A stretch of 64,000 bases of DNA, from the NCBI GenBank assembly GCA_973895155.1, contig OZ316898.1, forward strand, positions 124,001-188,000, written 5' to 3'. A model generated the notes under the pieces. That model had not been told where the DNA came from and searched no databases. It saw only the letters and a list, made by a program, of their open reading frames with translations. How positions within the stretch are numbered: position 1 is the first letter of the stretch; the number at the start of each line of letters is the position of its first letter. This DNA comes from Marsupella aquatica. Its lineage: Eukaryota > Marchantiophyta. A program made the translations under genes and the position numbers. Shown one piece after another: positions 21,338-32,623 of this stretch.

Positions 21338-22284
21338 ACATGGGCACGGGTACGGGTACGGGCACGGCTGAGTTGGTCATGTTGGTTGATGGCCAAGTTC
21401 CCATGAAGCTCTGTAGGTGCTGGTAGAAGTTCTCCGAAGCGAGTGCGAACGCCCTTGTCGAACGGTTGGTACTGGACTCGCCGTTAATGACAGCCCGAAC
21501 GGTGCAGGTCGATTATACCCGGATATTGAAGACCTCGTCCGGAAGCCGAAGCAATGCTTCCCAGAAACCGATATATTTGTCTTCGTTGAAGAAGTACCCA
21601 GATACCTCTGCTGGTCGGTAAAGCTCGCTCTGAGACGGGTAGTCAAAGTTAAGGACGTAGTGGTGTCGTCCTGCTAGGCGGATGGCTCTCTCGTATTCGC
21701 ATTCAATTTCGTATCGGCGTGGGTTGGCGTGTTTCAATGAATCGGCCAAGTGCCTTCCGGTAGATAGGAACTGCGTCCAGAATCGAATGGCCGAGCTGGA
21801 GAGGATCGTGTGCGATATTCAGAGGAGATAGTAGTGGCGACCTAGAGAGAACGAGAGAGCTGGGGTCGAAGCTGGCGCGCGGACTGATGGACTGGTGCAC
21901 TACAAAGGGTTGGCTCCCCTTTTATACTTTGAGGGCTTGTCGATCCCCGACGTCTCCTCGACGCCCATAGGCTGAACCGCTCACGCTTGTGGTGTACCGG
22001 CCACTCCGCCGGTCTGAGTCAGCGTGCGTCAGTGGCCGCTTCCTTAAGTTCGTTATACGGACCCGCGGGAGGGGCCCTTCCACGCTCGTAACCCGGGTGT
22101 GCGAATAGCGACCCGCCGCCAGTCCGAACCTGAAGTCCCCCTTATTGCCTAATGATGTCCTATCCCTAATGATTACCTAAATACTGTCGTTATGCTAATA
22201 ATAGCGGCCTAAGACCCACCTAACGCGCGTGCCGAGCGTAGTTAGACTGAATCACTCATTAACCGCCGTACCGGCGGCATCACA
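21338..22284 (-). promoter_or_regulatory. LTR2 5' part with core promoter
   Basis: The first 0.95 kb of LTR2 in element orientation. The minus strand has GTATAAAAGGGG at 21916-21926, a strong TATA box about 360 bases from the LTR start, so transcription would begin near 21890 and the LTR2 gene would lie in R/U5. A 78-codon frame without ATG at 21513-21749 lies in the transcribed leader; it may be a remnant or chance. Confidence 0.55.
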
Positions 22285-24703
22285 ATCTCCCTCTGAAAAA
22301 AAGGTCCTTGCTCCAACTCCTCCCCAAAGATGCTGAGCGCCAGCTCTCCACACATTTCCCCGTACTCCATGGCTCTATTCTTAGCATAGGTGGAGGAAGT
22401 AGAAGTCATCGGCATCATCCACCGCGGCCTTTGTTCCCAAGCCGCCTTGCGGATCTCTTCTATTGTGGCTAGAGGGATGCTTTGAATTTCTGCAAGCCGC
22501 CTGATGTCCTCTGGCCATTCTCCTCCTGGTAAATCCTTTTCCCTAGCCAGGGCTGCCTCCTCTTCCTCCCTGATTCGTTCCTGAAATTCCTGCGTCGTCT
22601 GTTTTATGCCGTCAAAGCTCGGGGGAGCGACATCTGGTGGGGGAGACTCGGGGCTGCTCTGCTGGCTCGGGTCTCCTTGAACTACTCTTGGGAGCGTGGG
22701 GATGAACCGGCCACAGGTCCTTACTCCTGGAACATGATGATCCGACCCGTAGCCGGAGTCATCATTGCTGTAGTCCTCTACCGCCTCCTCATCGGCTTGG
22801 ACTACCGGCTTCTCCCGCTGTTCTCCTGGTTTTGTCGTGAACATGGCTTCACCTCTCACTGGTCTTGGTTCCTCCTCCGGCTTCCGTGTTGATCTCTTGT
22901 TCTCCTTGTCATGGCCGGGAGCTACGGCCTGCTTCTCCTCGGCTTCGGGACTTGAGGCTCCTACATACATCCGGACTCCCGGCTCGTGTTCCGGCCTCCT
23001 TCTCTCCTTGACCCCAGTAAAGGGGTTTTCCCTTGTAAGCCGGCTTAGGCCCACCTCTGGAGCAGTGTCCTGCATTGGTGCCGTTGCTGTTGCCGTTGCC
23101 GTTCTCTTTTCCTTCTCCAGCAATTTCAACAGATTCTGCATGCCTGGTTGCTGCATCGGCAAGTCCTCCGTCCTTGGCCTAAACACCTGCTCGATTGTAG
23201 GACTATCGGGCGGGTTGGGTTTCTCCGTTGCCGGCCTCTGTTCCGGAACCTCCTCTGGTGCCCTTGCCTGTAGGGGAAGTACCGGGGCAAAGGTCTTACT
23301 TCGGGCATACCGGCATAGTAGCGGTATGTGATAGCCAAGCCAGGACACGCTTCCCTTGCCGATCACCAGCTGTTCCTCCTTCAAGATCTTCTTTAGTTGA
23401 GTGAGGAGGTACCCATTGTAGTCCCGGCTTGGGTCTGGCCTCTCTGCCAGATAGACCTGTGCCTTGCCGATCTCTGGTCTCGGCCAGTTGCAATGCATGG
23501 TCACCCGCAAGAAATCGATCATCTCTCCTATATGCGGGTTGGTGCAGGTGTTTCGGAAGAAGCCATTCTTTGTTGAAGGCCAGGGAAACGACCGGAACTC
23601 CTTGTCTGGCAAAGTCTTCCTGGTATCTCCCTTGGTCTTATTGCCCTTTGGCAAGCCAAACACTTCGGCAATCACCTGGGGAGTGAGATAGAAATCCTTC
23701 CCATACACCCTTGTGGAATTGGTCTCGGACTCCCATGATCCCACGAATTCTAGTAAGTCTGAATCCGGCACCTCCGGCTTCAGCCACGGTAACCTTACGA
23801 AGGCTTCCAAGCCGGATCCGGCCATGAAGCCCTGGTATTTCCGAGTCTGCATAGCCGTAAAGCACGCATCCTCCTCCCGTGCAAAGTATAATTGCACTTC
23901 CTCGGGGAGAATCGCTGCCCAGCCTTTCCAGGTGTCATCTCTTGTTGGAATGGCGTTGATGGGGTCGACCTCCTCCTCCTTGGCTTCTCTCTGCCTCCTG
24001 CTCTGCTGTTCTGCTAGCTTCTTTGGTGTCGCCGACCTCGTTCTTTTTGCCGGGGTGGCCTCTTTGTTGTTGTTCCCCTTCCTCTTCATCTTGGCTGCCG
24101 TGGATGTCTCTCCTAGCACGGTTGCCTTTGTCCACCCCTCCGTGCTACCCTTCAACTCCCAGTGTATGTCATTGCAGCGTTTGATGGCTTCGCGGATGCC
24201 GACGACTCTATTTTTGCAAAACAGCAGGTCGTCTAGCTTGTTGCCAGTAGGCGTCCACAGGAATTCAGCCTTGATGAGTTCTCCTCCTAAGAAGGCAGCT
24301 TTCTGCAGCTCCCACAATCAGGCGAGCTCCTGTCGTTCTCGAGCTGCTCTCTCCGATTCTTTGTCCTCGTAAGTCCCAATGTACTCAGTTGCCCGTTTGA
24401 ACAGGCATCCCCAAAAATGTGCCGCTTGATTGACGTTGCTCATACCCTTCTCGAGTTGATAGTCGGTATTTGTTTCCACCCTGAGCACTTGCCTAAGCAG
24501 TTGACAGTAGTTGGCCGCCCGTAGTCGCCTGCCCAGTTCGTGCTTGCAAATGAGCCACTACTCCTCGTGAGCGGTCCTTACCCCTCTCCTCCTCTGGTTC
24601 TCCCTCCTGTTGGTTACCCCTAGCCGCCGGCACTTAGTGTGCCCTAACCCTAATGTGTTCTCTCCCCTGGCGTCCTTACTTCCGGCCTCGGCTCGGGTTC
24701 CAT
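22285..24703 (-). pseudogene. LTR1b-encoded protein in E's 3' LTR
   Basis: A frame equivalent to the gene at 58145-61744. The ATG position is kept (24703), but early stops follow: one about 20 codons in, a TAG for Trp near 24555 and a TGA for Arg near 24318. After that it is open for 691 codons to the G1 junction, covering the KRTRSATPKK patch, LPWLKPE, VFGLPKGNK, NGFFRNTC and the acidic middle. The Trp-to-TAG change is shared with E's 5' LTR (57609 area), so it pre-dates the transposition. Confidence 0.8.
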
Positions 24704-24818
24704 AGTCACCCTTAATTGTTTATATTTTCCTTATTTATGTAACTATACTAAGGTGTTTCTAGGGTACACTTCCCTTTTCCCCTAAAACTAGCCCAGTGAT
24801 TCCTGGCTAGGCATCACA
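22285..24818 (-). mobile_element. LTR1b, 3' LTR of element E (truncated by G1)
   Basis: The minus strand starts TGTGATGCCTAGCCAGG at 24818, directly after E's polypurine tract, so this is E's 3' LTR. It is cut at 22285 by insertion of G1, and the remainder must lie left of the window. It differs from the solo copies (for example cctggctagg for cctgtctagg) and groups with E's 5' LTR, so I call it subfamily b. Confidence 0.85.
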
Positions 24819-25519
24819 TAGCTCCCCACTTAATTGTGAAGCGTCCTCGCGAACAACTTCATCTTCATCCATATAGTATTTCTTGAGGCGGTCGTAGTGA
24901 ATACGAACTGGGTACACCTCTCCGGTAATGTTGGCCAATTGCCCAGAGCCATTGGGGAACTTCTTTGATACCCTGAAAGGTCCTAACCAGTGAGTGTAAA
25001 GCTTCCCTAGAAACCTACTATACCTACTGTCATAAAGTAATACAAGATCTCCTGTGTGAATACTAACTACATTCAACTTTTTATCATACTGCTGCTTCAT
25101 GATATTCTGTCTATATTCTACTCTCTCGGCTGAAATCATTCTTGCCTCCTCTAAAGCTTCTAATCTATATTCTCGCTCTTTCAGGCTTTCCTCCTCTGAG
25201 ACTCTTTCCTCAATTGTAACTTGAAATGTCGGTATCTCAAGTTGCATGGGTACCAGAGCTTCTTGTCCAAAGGTTAAGAAAAAGGGTGTATGTCCGGTGG
25301 TGGATTTATAGGCCAAATTGTAAGCAAAAACAGCAACAAACAATTTATCATCCCAATCGAGTTTGTTCTGAGCTACTGTTTTGTTTAATATCTTTCCTAT
25401 AATCCCATTGGCTCGTTCTGTCAATCCATTTGCCTTTGGGTGGTAAGGAGTAGTAGGTCTATGTCTAACTAAATACTGCTCATTTAAACGACTAATTATA
25501 TCATTCAGAAAATGGGTTC
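24807..25519 (-). pseudogene. pol: E pol: integrase C-terminal part
   Basis: The frame runs from the copia junction (THFLND, then PTTPYHPKANGLTERANG with the catalytic Glu) through the integrase C-terminal domain, including the GPF/Y-type block HWLGPFRV. It ends at a stop just inside the 3' LTR. No chromodomain follows. This piece is open; the upstream parts are at 31083-31130 and 31521-32623, split by the copia and the MITE. Confidence 0.85.
24819..24835 (-). promoter_or_regulatory. E polypurine tract
   Basis: The minus strand reads aattaagtggggagcta immediately before TGTGATGCC. The purine run against TG marks the 3' LTR start and shows that LTR1b belongs to E. The pol frame runs through the tract and stops just inside the LTR (stop at 24807-24809). 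Confidence 0.85.
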
Positions 25520-25992
25520 TGTTAGACGATGGCTATGGTTCATACACCAACAACACAAGGATAATCTTTTCATGAGCCAATGTGGCTTATAAGGTGTTAC
25601 ACATTATATTGGATGGTTATAACTACCTTCTCCTAGTCTCATGACTCTCTATATCTAGTCCCTATATACCCCTTTGTATCACTCTATGAGTTAGGGTTAA
25701 GTGTATTCTAACACTCCCCCTTGGTTACTTCAATAGAAAGTAACCATTCTATAGAATAGAGTTAATCCTAATTCAGGGTATATTAGAACTTATAAACGAC
25801 ATGATCTCATTAAAAACCCCCTGCTTTCTTCTTTGGGGTAAAAAGAGTATCACTGTCTTACATGTAATAAGTTCGTTAAGTTGAGGGGGCTGAGTATATG
25901 CTAAGTAGTAATGTGCCATTCTACTAGGTATTACGGGTTTAGGGTGATCATAATAATAATGCTTGAAACAAGTAGTCGAGAGCATTTAGGTA

Positions 25993-28900
25993 CTAGGGAA
26001 AATCTGAGAGTTTGCGTAGGCCGATTCCTGTCGAGTGTGCTTTGTGCAGGACACGAGGTAAGGGCTTCGTGAATAGATCGGTGCGATTGTCTTTGGAAGG
26101 TATCCATTGAACGTTAATCTGATCACCGTGCTGTTCATGTGTATGGAAGAATTTAGGTGCTATGTGCTTAATTCGATCTCCCTTGATAAATCCTTTAGCA
26201 ATTTGGAAGAATTTAGGTGCTATGTGCTTAATTCGATCTCCCTTGATAAATCCTTTAGCAATTTGGTCAACGCAGGGTTTGTTATCTTCGTAGATGATTG
26301 TTGGTTTGGTGAGGACTTCTTGACCGGTGGATCCGTGGATATGGTTGATAAGTTGGCGAAGCCATAAGCATTCGTGACTAGCTTCGTATAGGGCGATTAT
26401 TTCCGCATGGTTGGAGGAAGTTGTTGTCAGTGTTTGCTTAGCACTTTTCCAGGATATTGCCGTGGATCCTTGCAGGAAGACATAGCCCGTCTAGGACTTG
26501 GCATCATCAGGATCGGAGAGGTAACCTGCGTCAGCGAAACCAATCAGTTCATTAGGCATATCTGTAGGAAAGTAGAGGCCAGTGTCAATCGTACCTTGGA
26601 GGTAGCGCAAAATTCTCTTGATACCGTTCCAATGTCTTATCGTTGGCTGAGAGCTGTGGCGAGCCAACAAGTTGACAGCGAAGGAGATATCCGGGCGTGT
26701 CTGGTTTGCCAGGTACATCAAGGCGCCTATAGCTGAAAGGTAAGGTTTCTCTGGGCCCAAGATCGGTTCTTGTTCAGTTCTGCGCTTGTACATATCTTTG
26801 AATGAATCTAAGGAGCAAAGTTCCATAGGTGTTGTGACAGGGTATGACTTGTCCATATTAAATTGTTTTAACATCTTCCTGGTATATGTGGATTGGTGAA
26901 TCAGAACGCCATTCGGTAAGTGTTCGAATTGAATGCCAAGGCAGAAAAGGGGTGTCCCAATATCCTTCATTGCGAAGATGCCTTTGAGTGTTGTAATTGT
27001 TTGTTCCATAAGAAGCTTAGTGCCCATAAGATTTATATCATCTACATAGATTGCTATGATAATAAATTCAGTTCCAGCTCGTTTTATGAATAGGCAGGGA
27101 GCGATGTCCTCATTCACGAAACCAAGTGCTATCATCTCAGCACGGAAGCACTTGTACCAAATACGGCCACTCTGTTTTAAGACATAAATGGATCGAAGAA
27201 CCTGTACAGCAAATGCTTTCGCTGGTTTTTGAGGTTTAGGTATCCTCTGATGAACGAGGTTTACCTCTGTGGGTAAACCCAGGGAATTCAATGAAGAATT
27301 CGTTTGATGTTCACCATGAGCAATTTGCTTTTCATCTACGTTCTGATCCTCTGATAAGTGTTCAGTTATTTGTTCAGGTACCAGTGGGCCTGATTGAACA
27401 AGGTAATCCTTAAGTTCCTGGTGTAGGAACAATCTTATCAATACCCGACTGTATGTCCGGGGATAGGGTAGTTTGATGCTCCCCCTTAATGTGGAAGGTT
27501 ACTCTTTGAATTAGCTCGGGTGGAGCTTTCATATGGATATCAGTGTCGAGTATGCCATAAAGGTAAGCGGTAACGACATCCATAAGGTGCATTAGGAGTT
27601 TATGTGTGAGAGCGAAGGCAATCAAAAATCTGTAAGTGATAGAGTCCATAACCGGGGAATGAGTCAAGTCATAGTCTTTTCCATAGATTTGTGTATAGCC
27701 TCTAGCAACAAGTCGGGCTTTATAGCGGACTACTTCGCCTGCTGCATTTCGTTTACGTACTAGTGTAATTCTGTATCCTGTGAGATGTTGTTCAGCAGGT
27801 ACAATTTGAATCTGTCCAAATACTTGGCGGCTTATGAGTGAGTCAAGCTTGGAGTTAATGGCAGAGTCCCATTTAGGCCAATCGGGACGTTGTTGGGCTT
27901 CTTTAATATTCCGGGGATCTGGTAAGTCACTGGATATATCTTGGGAGATAAGAAAGGCAAAATGTTCGTCAGGTTCAGTTATATCTCTAGGCCATAAGTG
28001 CCCGGTATGCATGTAATGTATTGATATTTCTTCGTTATCGACCAGTGTAGTTCCTGGTGAACGTAAGTAGAGCTGTGTTGATATAGGTTTCTTCTGTCGT
28101 GATCTGGAGTCTTTGGATCCAGGGGGTCTGCCTCTCTTTGCCTTGGGGGCATGGTCTGTGGCTCGGGTATCGGGCATGGAAATTCTGGCAGGGACGTTAG
28201 CTGCTTCTATATGGGATTTCGTGGCAGCAGCAGCATCATTAAAGGCGTCTGGTATTTTTTCCATGATTCGGTGAAGATTCAGGATGCGCTTTACTTTGTC
28301 ATTTGTGAGTTGTGTACGGGGGTCATTCCAAAATGGGTCCTTAGTTGTCCATTCTAACGTAGGGGTTAGAGTGTTCTGTTTGTAGAGTTGTGGAGGGGTA
28401 AGGAGTGGGGGAAAAATATCCTCACAGAATTTACAATCCTGGTATCTAGCTCGGAACACATCAGCTGTAGTTGGTTCGAGGTACCTGACGATTGAAGGAG
28501 AGTCGAATCCCAACAGATGCCGCGTTGCCGTTGTGGTCCCATTTTAGTATGTTTAGGGCCCAGAATTGGGACGAGAACAAGACAGCCAAACATTTTCAGG
28601 TGTGTAACGTCTGGTGTAGATCCATATGCTAGCTGATGTGGTGTGTAAGTGTTGAAGGCCGATGGTCTGTATCTTAATAATGCGGCACCGTGGAGTACAG
28701 CATGTCCCCAAGCTGTAAGTGGCAATTGTGTCTGTAATAATATAGGTCTTGAGATAAGTTGTATACGTTTGATCATTGATTCTGCAGCGCCATTTTGGAA
28801 ATGTACATATGGTACCAAGTATTGAATGGTGATACCCAGGGCTTGGCAGAAATTGTCGAAGGCAGGTGATGTGAATTCACCAGCATTGTTGATTCTTATT

Positions 28901-29088
28901 GTCTTGATAGCTGAGTCAGGGAATTGAGTTCTTAGGCGTATAATCTGAGTTAGTAGGCGAGCAAATACCAGATTTCGGGTGGAGATTAGTGAGACCGAGG
29001 ACCATTTCGTGGATGAGCATATCATCACTAGAAAGAACCGAAATGGTCCACTTAATTGGTGGGTCTATTGGGCCGCAGACATCCACGT
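25993..29088 (-). pseudogene. pol: Copia pol: integrase core, RT, RNase H (broken)
   Basis: Three or more frames. 28366-29028 holds the integrase core, but the second catalytic Asp is Asn (NNAGEF instead of DNAGEF). 27410-28513 holds the linker and first RT blocks. 26491-27441 holds RT with YVDDIN and the start of RNase H. The end, LFTKPLP and a TAG at 25993-25995, is canonical for copia RNase H. An unusually long, poorly conserved spacer lies between the early RT blocks and SIYVLKQSGR. A 60-bp exact tandem duplication sits in RNase H. Dead. Confidence 0.85.
26144..26263 (-). repeat. 60-bp exact tandem duplication in copia RNase H
   Basis: 26144-26203 is repeated without a difference at 26204-26263. 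Sixty bases are 20 codons, so the frame is kept. Perfect identity in an otherwise decayed element points to a recent event. Confidence 0.95.
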
Positions 29089-30722
29089 TTAGCTGTGAGA
29101 GGAAATCAGGTATGTGTAGGTGTTTTTAGTGGTGGCAGGCATTGTAATCAATTTGCCTTGTGCACATGGGATGCATGTCTCATGTTTAGATGATGGATGG
29201 ACTCCTTGGGGAATGCCCGTGGTGTTCTTGAGGATTTTGTGGTACATTCCTGGGCCAGGGTGGCCAAGGCGGAAGTGCCATAGTTCTGTGGGTGATAAGG
29301 GTTGGGCCTGTGAATGATAAGCTGTGATTTTGATGGCGTATACTCCAGGGGGAAGAAGTGGTGAGGTCTCTAGTATGATTGGGCCAGTATCAGTTTCCTG
29401 AAAGATCTGCAAAGCATCTACTTGGTGGTCAGGTGCAGAGCGAATGTGGAGGTTGTTTTGGCGAATATCGTGGAAGCTGAGTAGATTTCTGGTTGCAAAT
29501 GGGGCATAGATGGCAGATTGGATTTGAATAATTGTGCCATTCGAGAGGGTGAGTTCAGCGGGTCCGTGTCCTTCCTCTAATTGGTTTATACCTGTAATGG
29601 TGGTCACAGGTCTATTGGATGGGGATATGTACTGAGAGTATTGTTTATCTTTTAATATTGTGTGAGAGGTGCCACTGTCGAGGATGCAGGTATCGATGTC
29701 GGAGGGTGAGTTGGGGTTCTTTCCCTGTAATACCATGTGTATCTCTAGTGGGGGCGTTGCAAGTGTGTATTGTGAGAGGACTTCATCAATCTCAAGGTGG
29801 TTTGCAGCTATGGCCGTGTTCGTGGTTTGCAGAGAGGCCTGGTATAGTTTGACCAGGTGGGATTGGGCTTTACAGTTCTTTCTGATATGACCAGGTCCGC
29901 CGCAACGGAAACACTTAGCCTGATTCTTTGTGGGTGTGATGTGTGCAGGTATGTTTTGAGTATAATTTGGCTTGCGTTGCCAAGGATTTGTGGTTGGCTG
30001 TGTGGTGCCGTTGTACGTGCGTGCTTGGCGTCTCCAATTAAATCTTTTGAAGCGGCCCGTATTTCTTCTAAGAGGGCCATTGTTGCCTTTGTAAGAGGGA
30101 TTACCTCTGTTGGTACTCGTGAATTGGGTTTCAGTCCTGGGTAGCGTACCTGGTGGTCTTTCTTGGGAGTTCTTAAGGAGAAGGAGATCGTTCTTCTCAG
30201 CCAGGAGCATAACTGCAATTAGATCAGAGAATTGGGTGAAGTGGCGTTGTCGGTAGATCTGTGACAATTGCATATTCATTGCAGAGAATGTGGAGAGTGT
30301 TTTTTCGATCTTGGCTGCCTCGTTGATGGGTTCTCCACATGTTGCGAGTTGAGCAGTTATACGGAAGAGGGCACTGTTGTATTTTGCGATAGTCGGGTAA
30401 TCTAGGACTCTTAGATGAATCCATTTGTTGCGAGCGGCTGGAAGGGAGATTAGGCGGAGGTGATCGAACCTCAATTTTAGAGCATCCCAGAGGGCTCTCG
30501 GGTTATACTCTGTGAGGTATTCAAGTTGTAGATCAGCATCTAGGTGATGGCAGATAATGTACAGGGCCTGGGCCTTCTCCTGTAATGTTCCATAATTGTC
30601 CCCAATAAAATATCGCCGAGGCCTTTCATGTTGAGAACGATTTTGGCATTCTGTGCCCAAGATAAGTAATTCTCGCCGTCTATTACGAGTGACGGGAATT
30701 GGAGCTTCTCCAAAGTTGTCAT
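29089..30722 (-). pseudogene. gag-pol: Copia gag, protease and integrase zinc finger (broken)
   Basis: ATG at 30722, then a copia gag start (FPSLVIDGENYLSWAQNAK). A frameshift near 30600 moves to the 523-codon frame 29089-30660. That frame continues gag (FDHLRLISLPAARNKW), a CCHC knuckle CFRCGGPGHIRKNC, an intact protease motif LDSGTSH and the integrase zinc finger (WHFRLGHPG...CIPCAQGK). It then breaks again before the integrase core. Confidence 0.85.
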
Positions 30723-30893
30723 TGTCAGGTTAATTGAAGTCTAGTAGCCCTGGGGAATTGGTCGTGGTCTGTGTAAATCAGGGTGCGGGCGGTGAAGAAT
30801 TGTTGATGACAATTGGAAGTTATCAAGGAGAGAAAGAGGAAAAAAAAAACAGAAGCTCGAGGAGATTGAAGGGCATAAAACGTGCTAATAACG

Positions 30894-31082
30894 TGTTAGA
30901 CGATGGCTATGGTTCATACACCAACAATGCAAGGATAATCTTTTCATGAGCCAATGTGGCTTATAAGGTGTTACACATTGGATGGTTATAACTACCTTCT
31001 CCTAGTCTCATGACTCCCTATATCTAGTCCCTATATACCCCTTTGTATCACTCTATGAGTTAGGGTTAAGTGTATTCTAACA
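30894..31082 (-). repeat. Copia 5' LTR (189 bp)
   Basis: Right-hand LTR of the element at 25520-31082. Compared with the left LTR it lacks 5 bp and has a few substitutions. Confidence 0.92.
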
Positions 31083-31130
31083 GGTTCCTCTATCACTAAC
31101 TAATTCTAGGGGTGCTCCATACCTGGTGAA
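31083..31130 (-). pseudogene. pol: E pol: short integrase-core piece
   Basis: 48 bp of E between the copia and the MITE. The minus strand encodes GAPLELVSDRGT, containing the second catalytic Asp of the integrase. It joins the frame on both sides once the copia and MITE with their duplications are removed. Confidence 0.85.
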
Positions 31131-31520
31131 GGGGTATTTACAAACGACAGGAAACAGGAAACAGGAAATAGGAAATAGTTACTGGTAACAGGAAATAGTT
31201 ACTGGTAACAGGAAAGTGGGTGGTAATTTTTTTGGATTTTTTTTTGGATTTTTTTTGGATTTTTTTTTTTTTGGGGAAAAAAAGTTTTTTTGTTTTGGTT
31301 TGTCATCATTATATTGCTAGCGCCCGGAGCTAACAATAGCAGCGCTTGGCGCTCGGAAAAAAACCCATGATTTTAATTATTTTGAAAAATAAGACTTTAA
31401 ATGGTACATTTTTAGATCATGTTTTTTACTGGTAACAGTAAAATTTTCCTGGTAACAGGAAACTTTTTGCTGGTACCAGTAATCCTGTTTTCCTGTTTCC
31501 TGTCTCGGTGGTGATGCCCC
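31131..31520. mobile_element. MITE, Mutator- or hAT-like
   Basis: About 390 bp. The ends are inverted: the left end reads GGGGTATTTACAAACGACAG, the right end reversed reads GGGGCATCACCACCGAGACA, and both run into AGGAAACAGG. It is flanked by an 8- or 9-bp duplication, (C)CTGGTGAA. Subterminal copies of ttactggtaacagg occur on both sides, and the centre has poly-T with an agcgcttggcgct palindrome. No ORF. It inserted in E's integrase. Confidence 0.85.
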
Positions 31521-32623
31521 CTGGTGAAGATCTGCTCATACATAAATTGAGCTGTAGTAATTGCATCATCCTTCATTGTCGGTCTGGCCTCCACCCACTT
31601 AGTTGCATAATCCGTGGCCAGGATTATATACTTGTTTCTCCAAGGATGGGTTAATGGTTTCAGCGGTCCAATGTAATCAATACCCCACTTCTCAAATGGT
31701 GCCAGAGGTAGAATAGGGTGCAGTGGATGTCTTGTAGACGCCCTTGGTCCTCCTGCTCGCTGACAAGGATCACATTGTTTGATGAACTGATAGACATCCT
31801 TGTGCAAGGTGGGCCACCAGTAACCGGCATTTAATATCTTTTTAGACGTGGTTACTGGAGCAAAATGTCCGCCGGCCTCTTCTCCATGCATAGCCCGTAA
31901 GACTCGTTTTACCTCTCTCTTTTCTAAACACCTTTGAATAGTGCCGCTGATTCCATACCTGTGTAGTACACCCTTAATGTACTGATACTGTCTGACCTTC
32001 CGCAGAAAGACTGCGGCTTGTTCTCGGGTTAGCCCTGGCTGTAATCTGGACGTGCTGAGAAATTGCAAAATCTCCGGGTACCATGTATCAGCTATTTCCA
32101 CAACGAATAGCTCCTTGTCGGGGAATCGATCATCGATGCAATCCGTGGCAGGTTCACCTATGATCCTTGAAAAGAAGTCGGCATTGGCGTGTAGCTTCCC
32201 CGGTTTGATCTTTAGCTCGTAGTCAAACTCCTGTAATAGCAAAATCCATCTTGCTACCCTGCCTGTAAGGTCCGGCTTATTTACTAGGTACTTCAAACTT
32301 TCATGATCGGTATGAAAGATGACCTTGTACCCTAGCAAATAATGCCTAAACTTTTTACATGAATAAATGACTCCTAATGCTTCTCTTTCTGTGGTGGAGT
32401 AGTTCCGTTCGACATCGGCAAGCTGACGGCTTGCAAAGTATATGGGATGGTCCCTCCCTTTCTCATCCAACTGACTTAGTACTGAGCCGATATAGAAGCC
32501 TGAGACATCTACAAAGACATGAAATTCCTTGTTCCAGTCTGGTGCTATCATGACTGGGGCTTCCACTAACTTTTGCTTTAATTCCACCACCGCTGTTACT
32601 CTTTCTGGCGTGGGTTCAAAGTT
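31521..32623 (-). pseudogene. pol: E pol: RNase H and integrase N-terminal part
   Basis: Continues E's RT from 46178 after removal of element P. RNase H (VDVSGFYIGSVLSQ, TEREALG, HTDHESLKY) is followed by an integrase zinc finger (HGEEAGGHFAP...CDPCQRAG) and the first catalytic Asp block (KWGIDYIGPL). This stretch has no stop. The frame then runs into the MITE at 31520. Confidence 0.9.

Larger units (their letters stand above)
11768..22284 (-). mobile_element. LTR2, 5' LTR of G1 (interrupted by copia at 14862-21337)
   Basis: Read on the minus strand, it starts TGTGATGCCGCCGG at 22284 and ends GACGGCGTGACA at 11768, next to the G1 PBS. The two ends form an imperfect inverted repeat, as LTR ends do. 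Without the copia and its duplication it is about 4.04 kb. It holds a TATA box at 21916-21926 and a broken gene at 12715-14746. The right end abuts E's 3' LTR at 22285, so G1 inserted into E (expected duplication ATCTC at 22285-22289; partner outside the window). The left boundary is inferred from TG/CA and PBS spacing and could be off by a few bases. Confidence 0.78.
25520..31082 (-). mobile_element. Copia element (short LTRs), decayed
   Basis: 5,563 bp, minus strand, in E's integrase. The LTRs are TGTTAGACGATGG...GTATTCTAACA, 194 bp on the left (25520-25713) and 189 bp on the right (30894-31082), with several differences including a 5-bp indel. The target duplication is GGTTC (25515-25519 and 31083-31087). 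The polypurine tract (ccaagggggag on the minus strand) abuts the left LTR. A PBS-like cgttattagcacg lies inside the right LTR and does not match iMet. Short LTRs and gag type suggest the Ale/Retrofit branch; this assignment is tentative. Confidence 0.93.
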
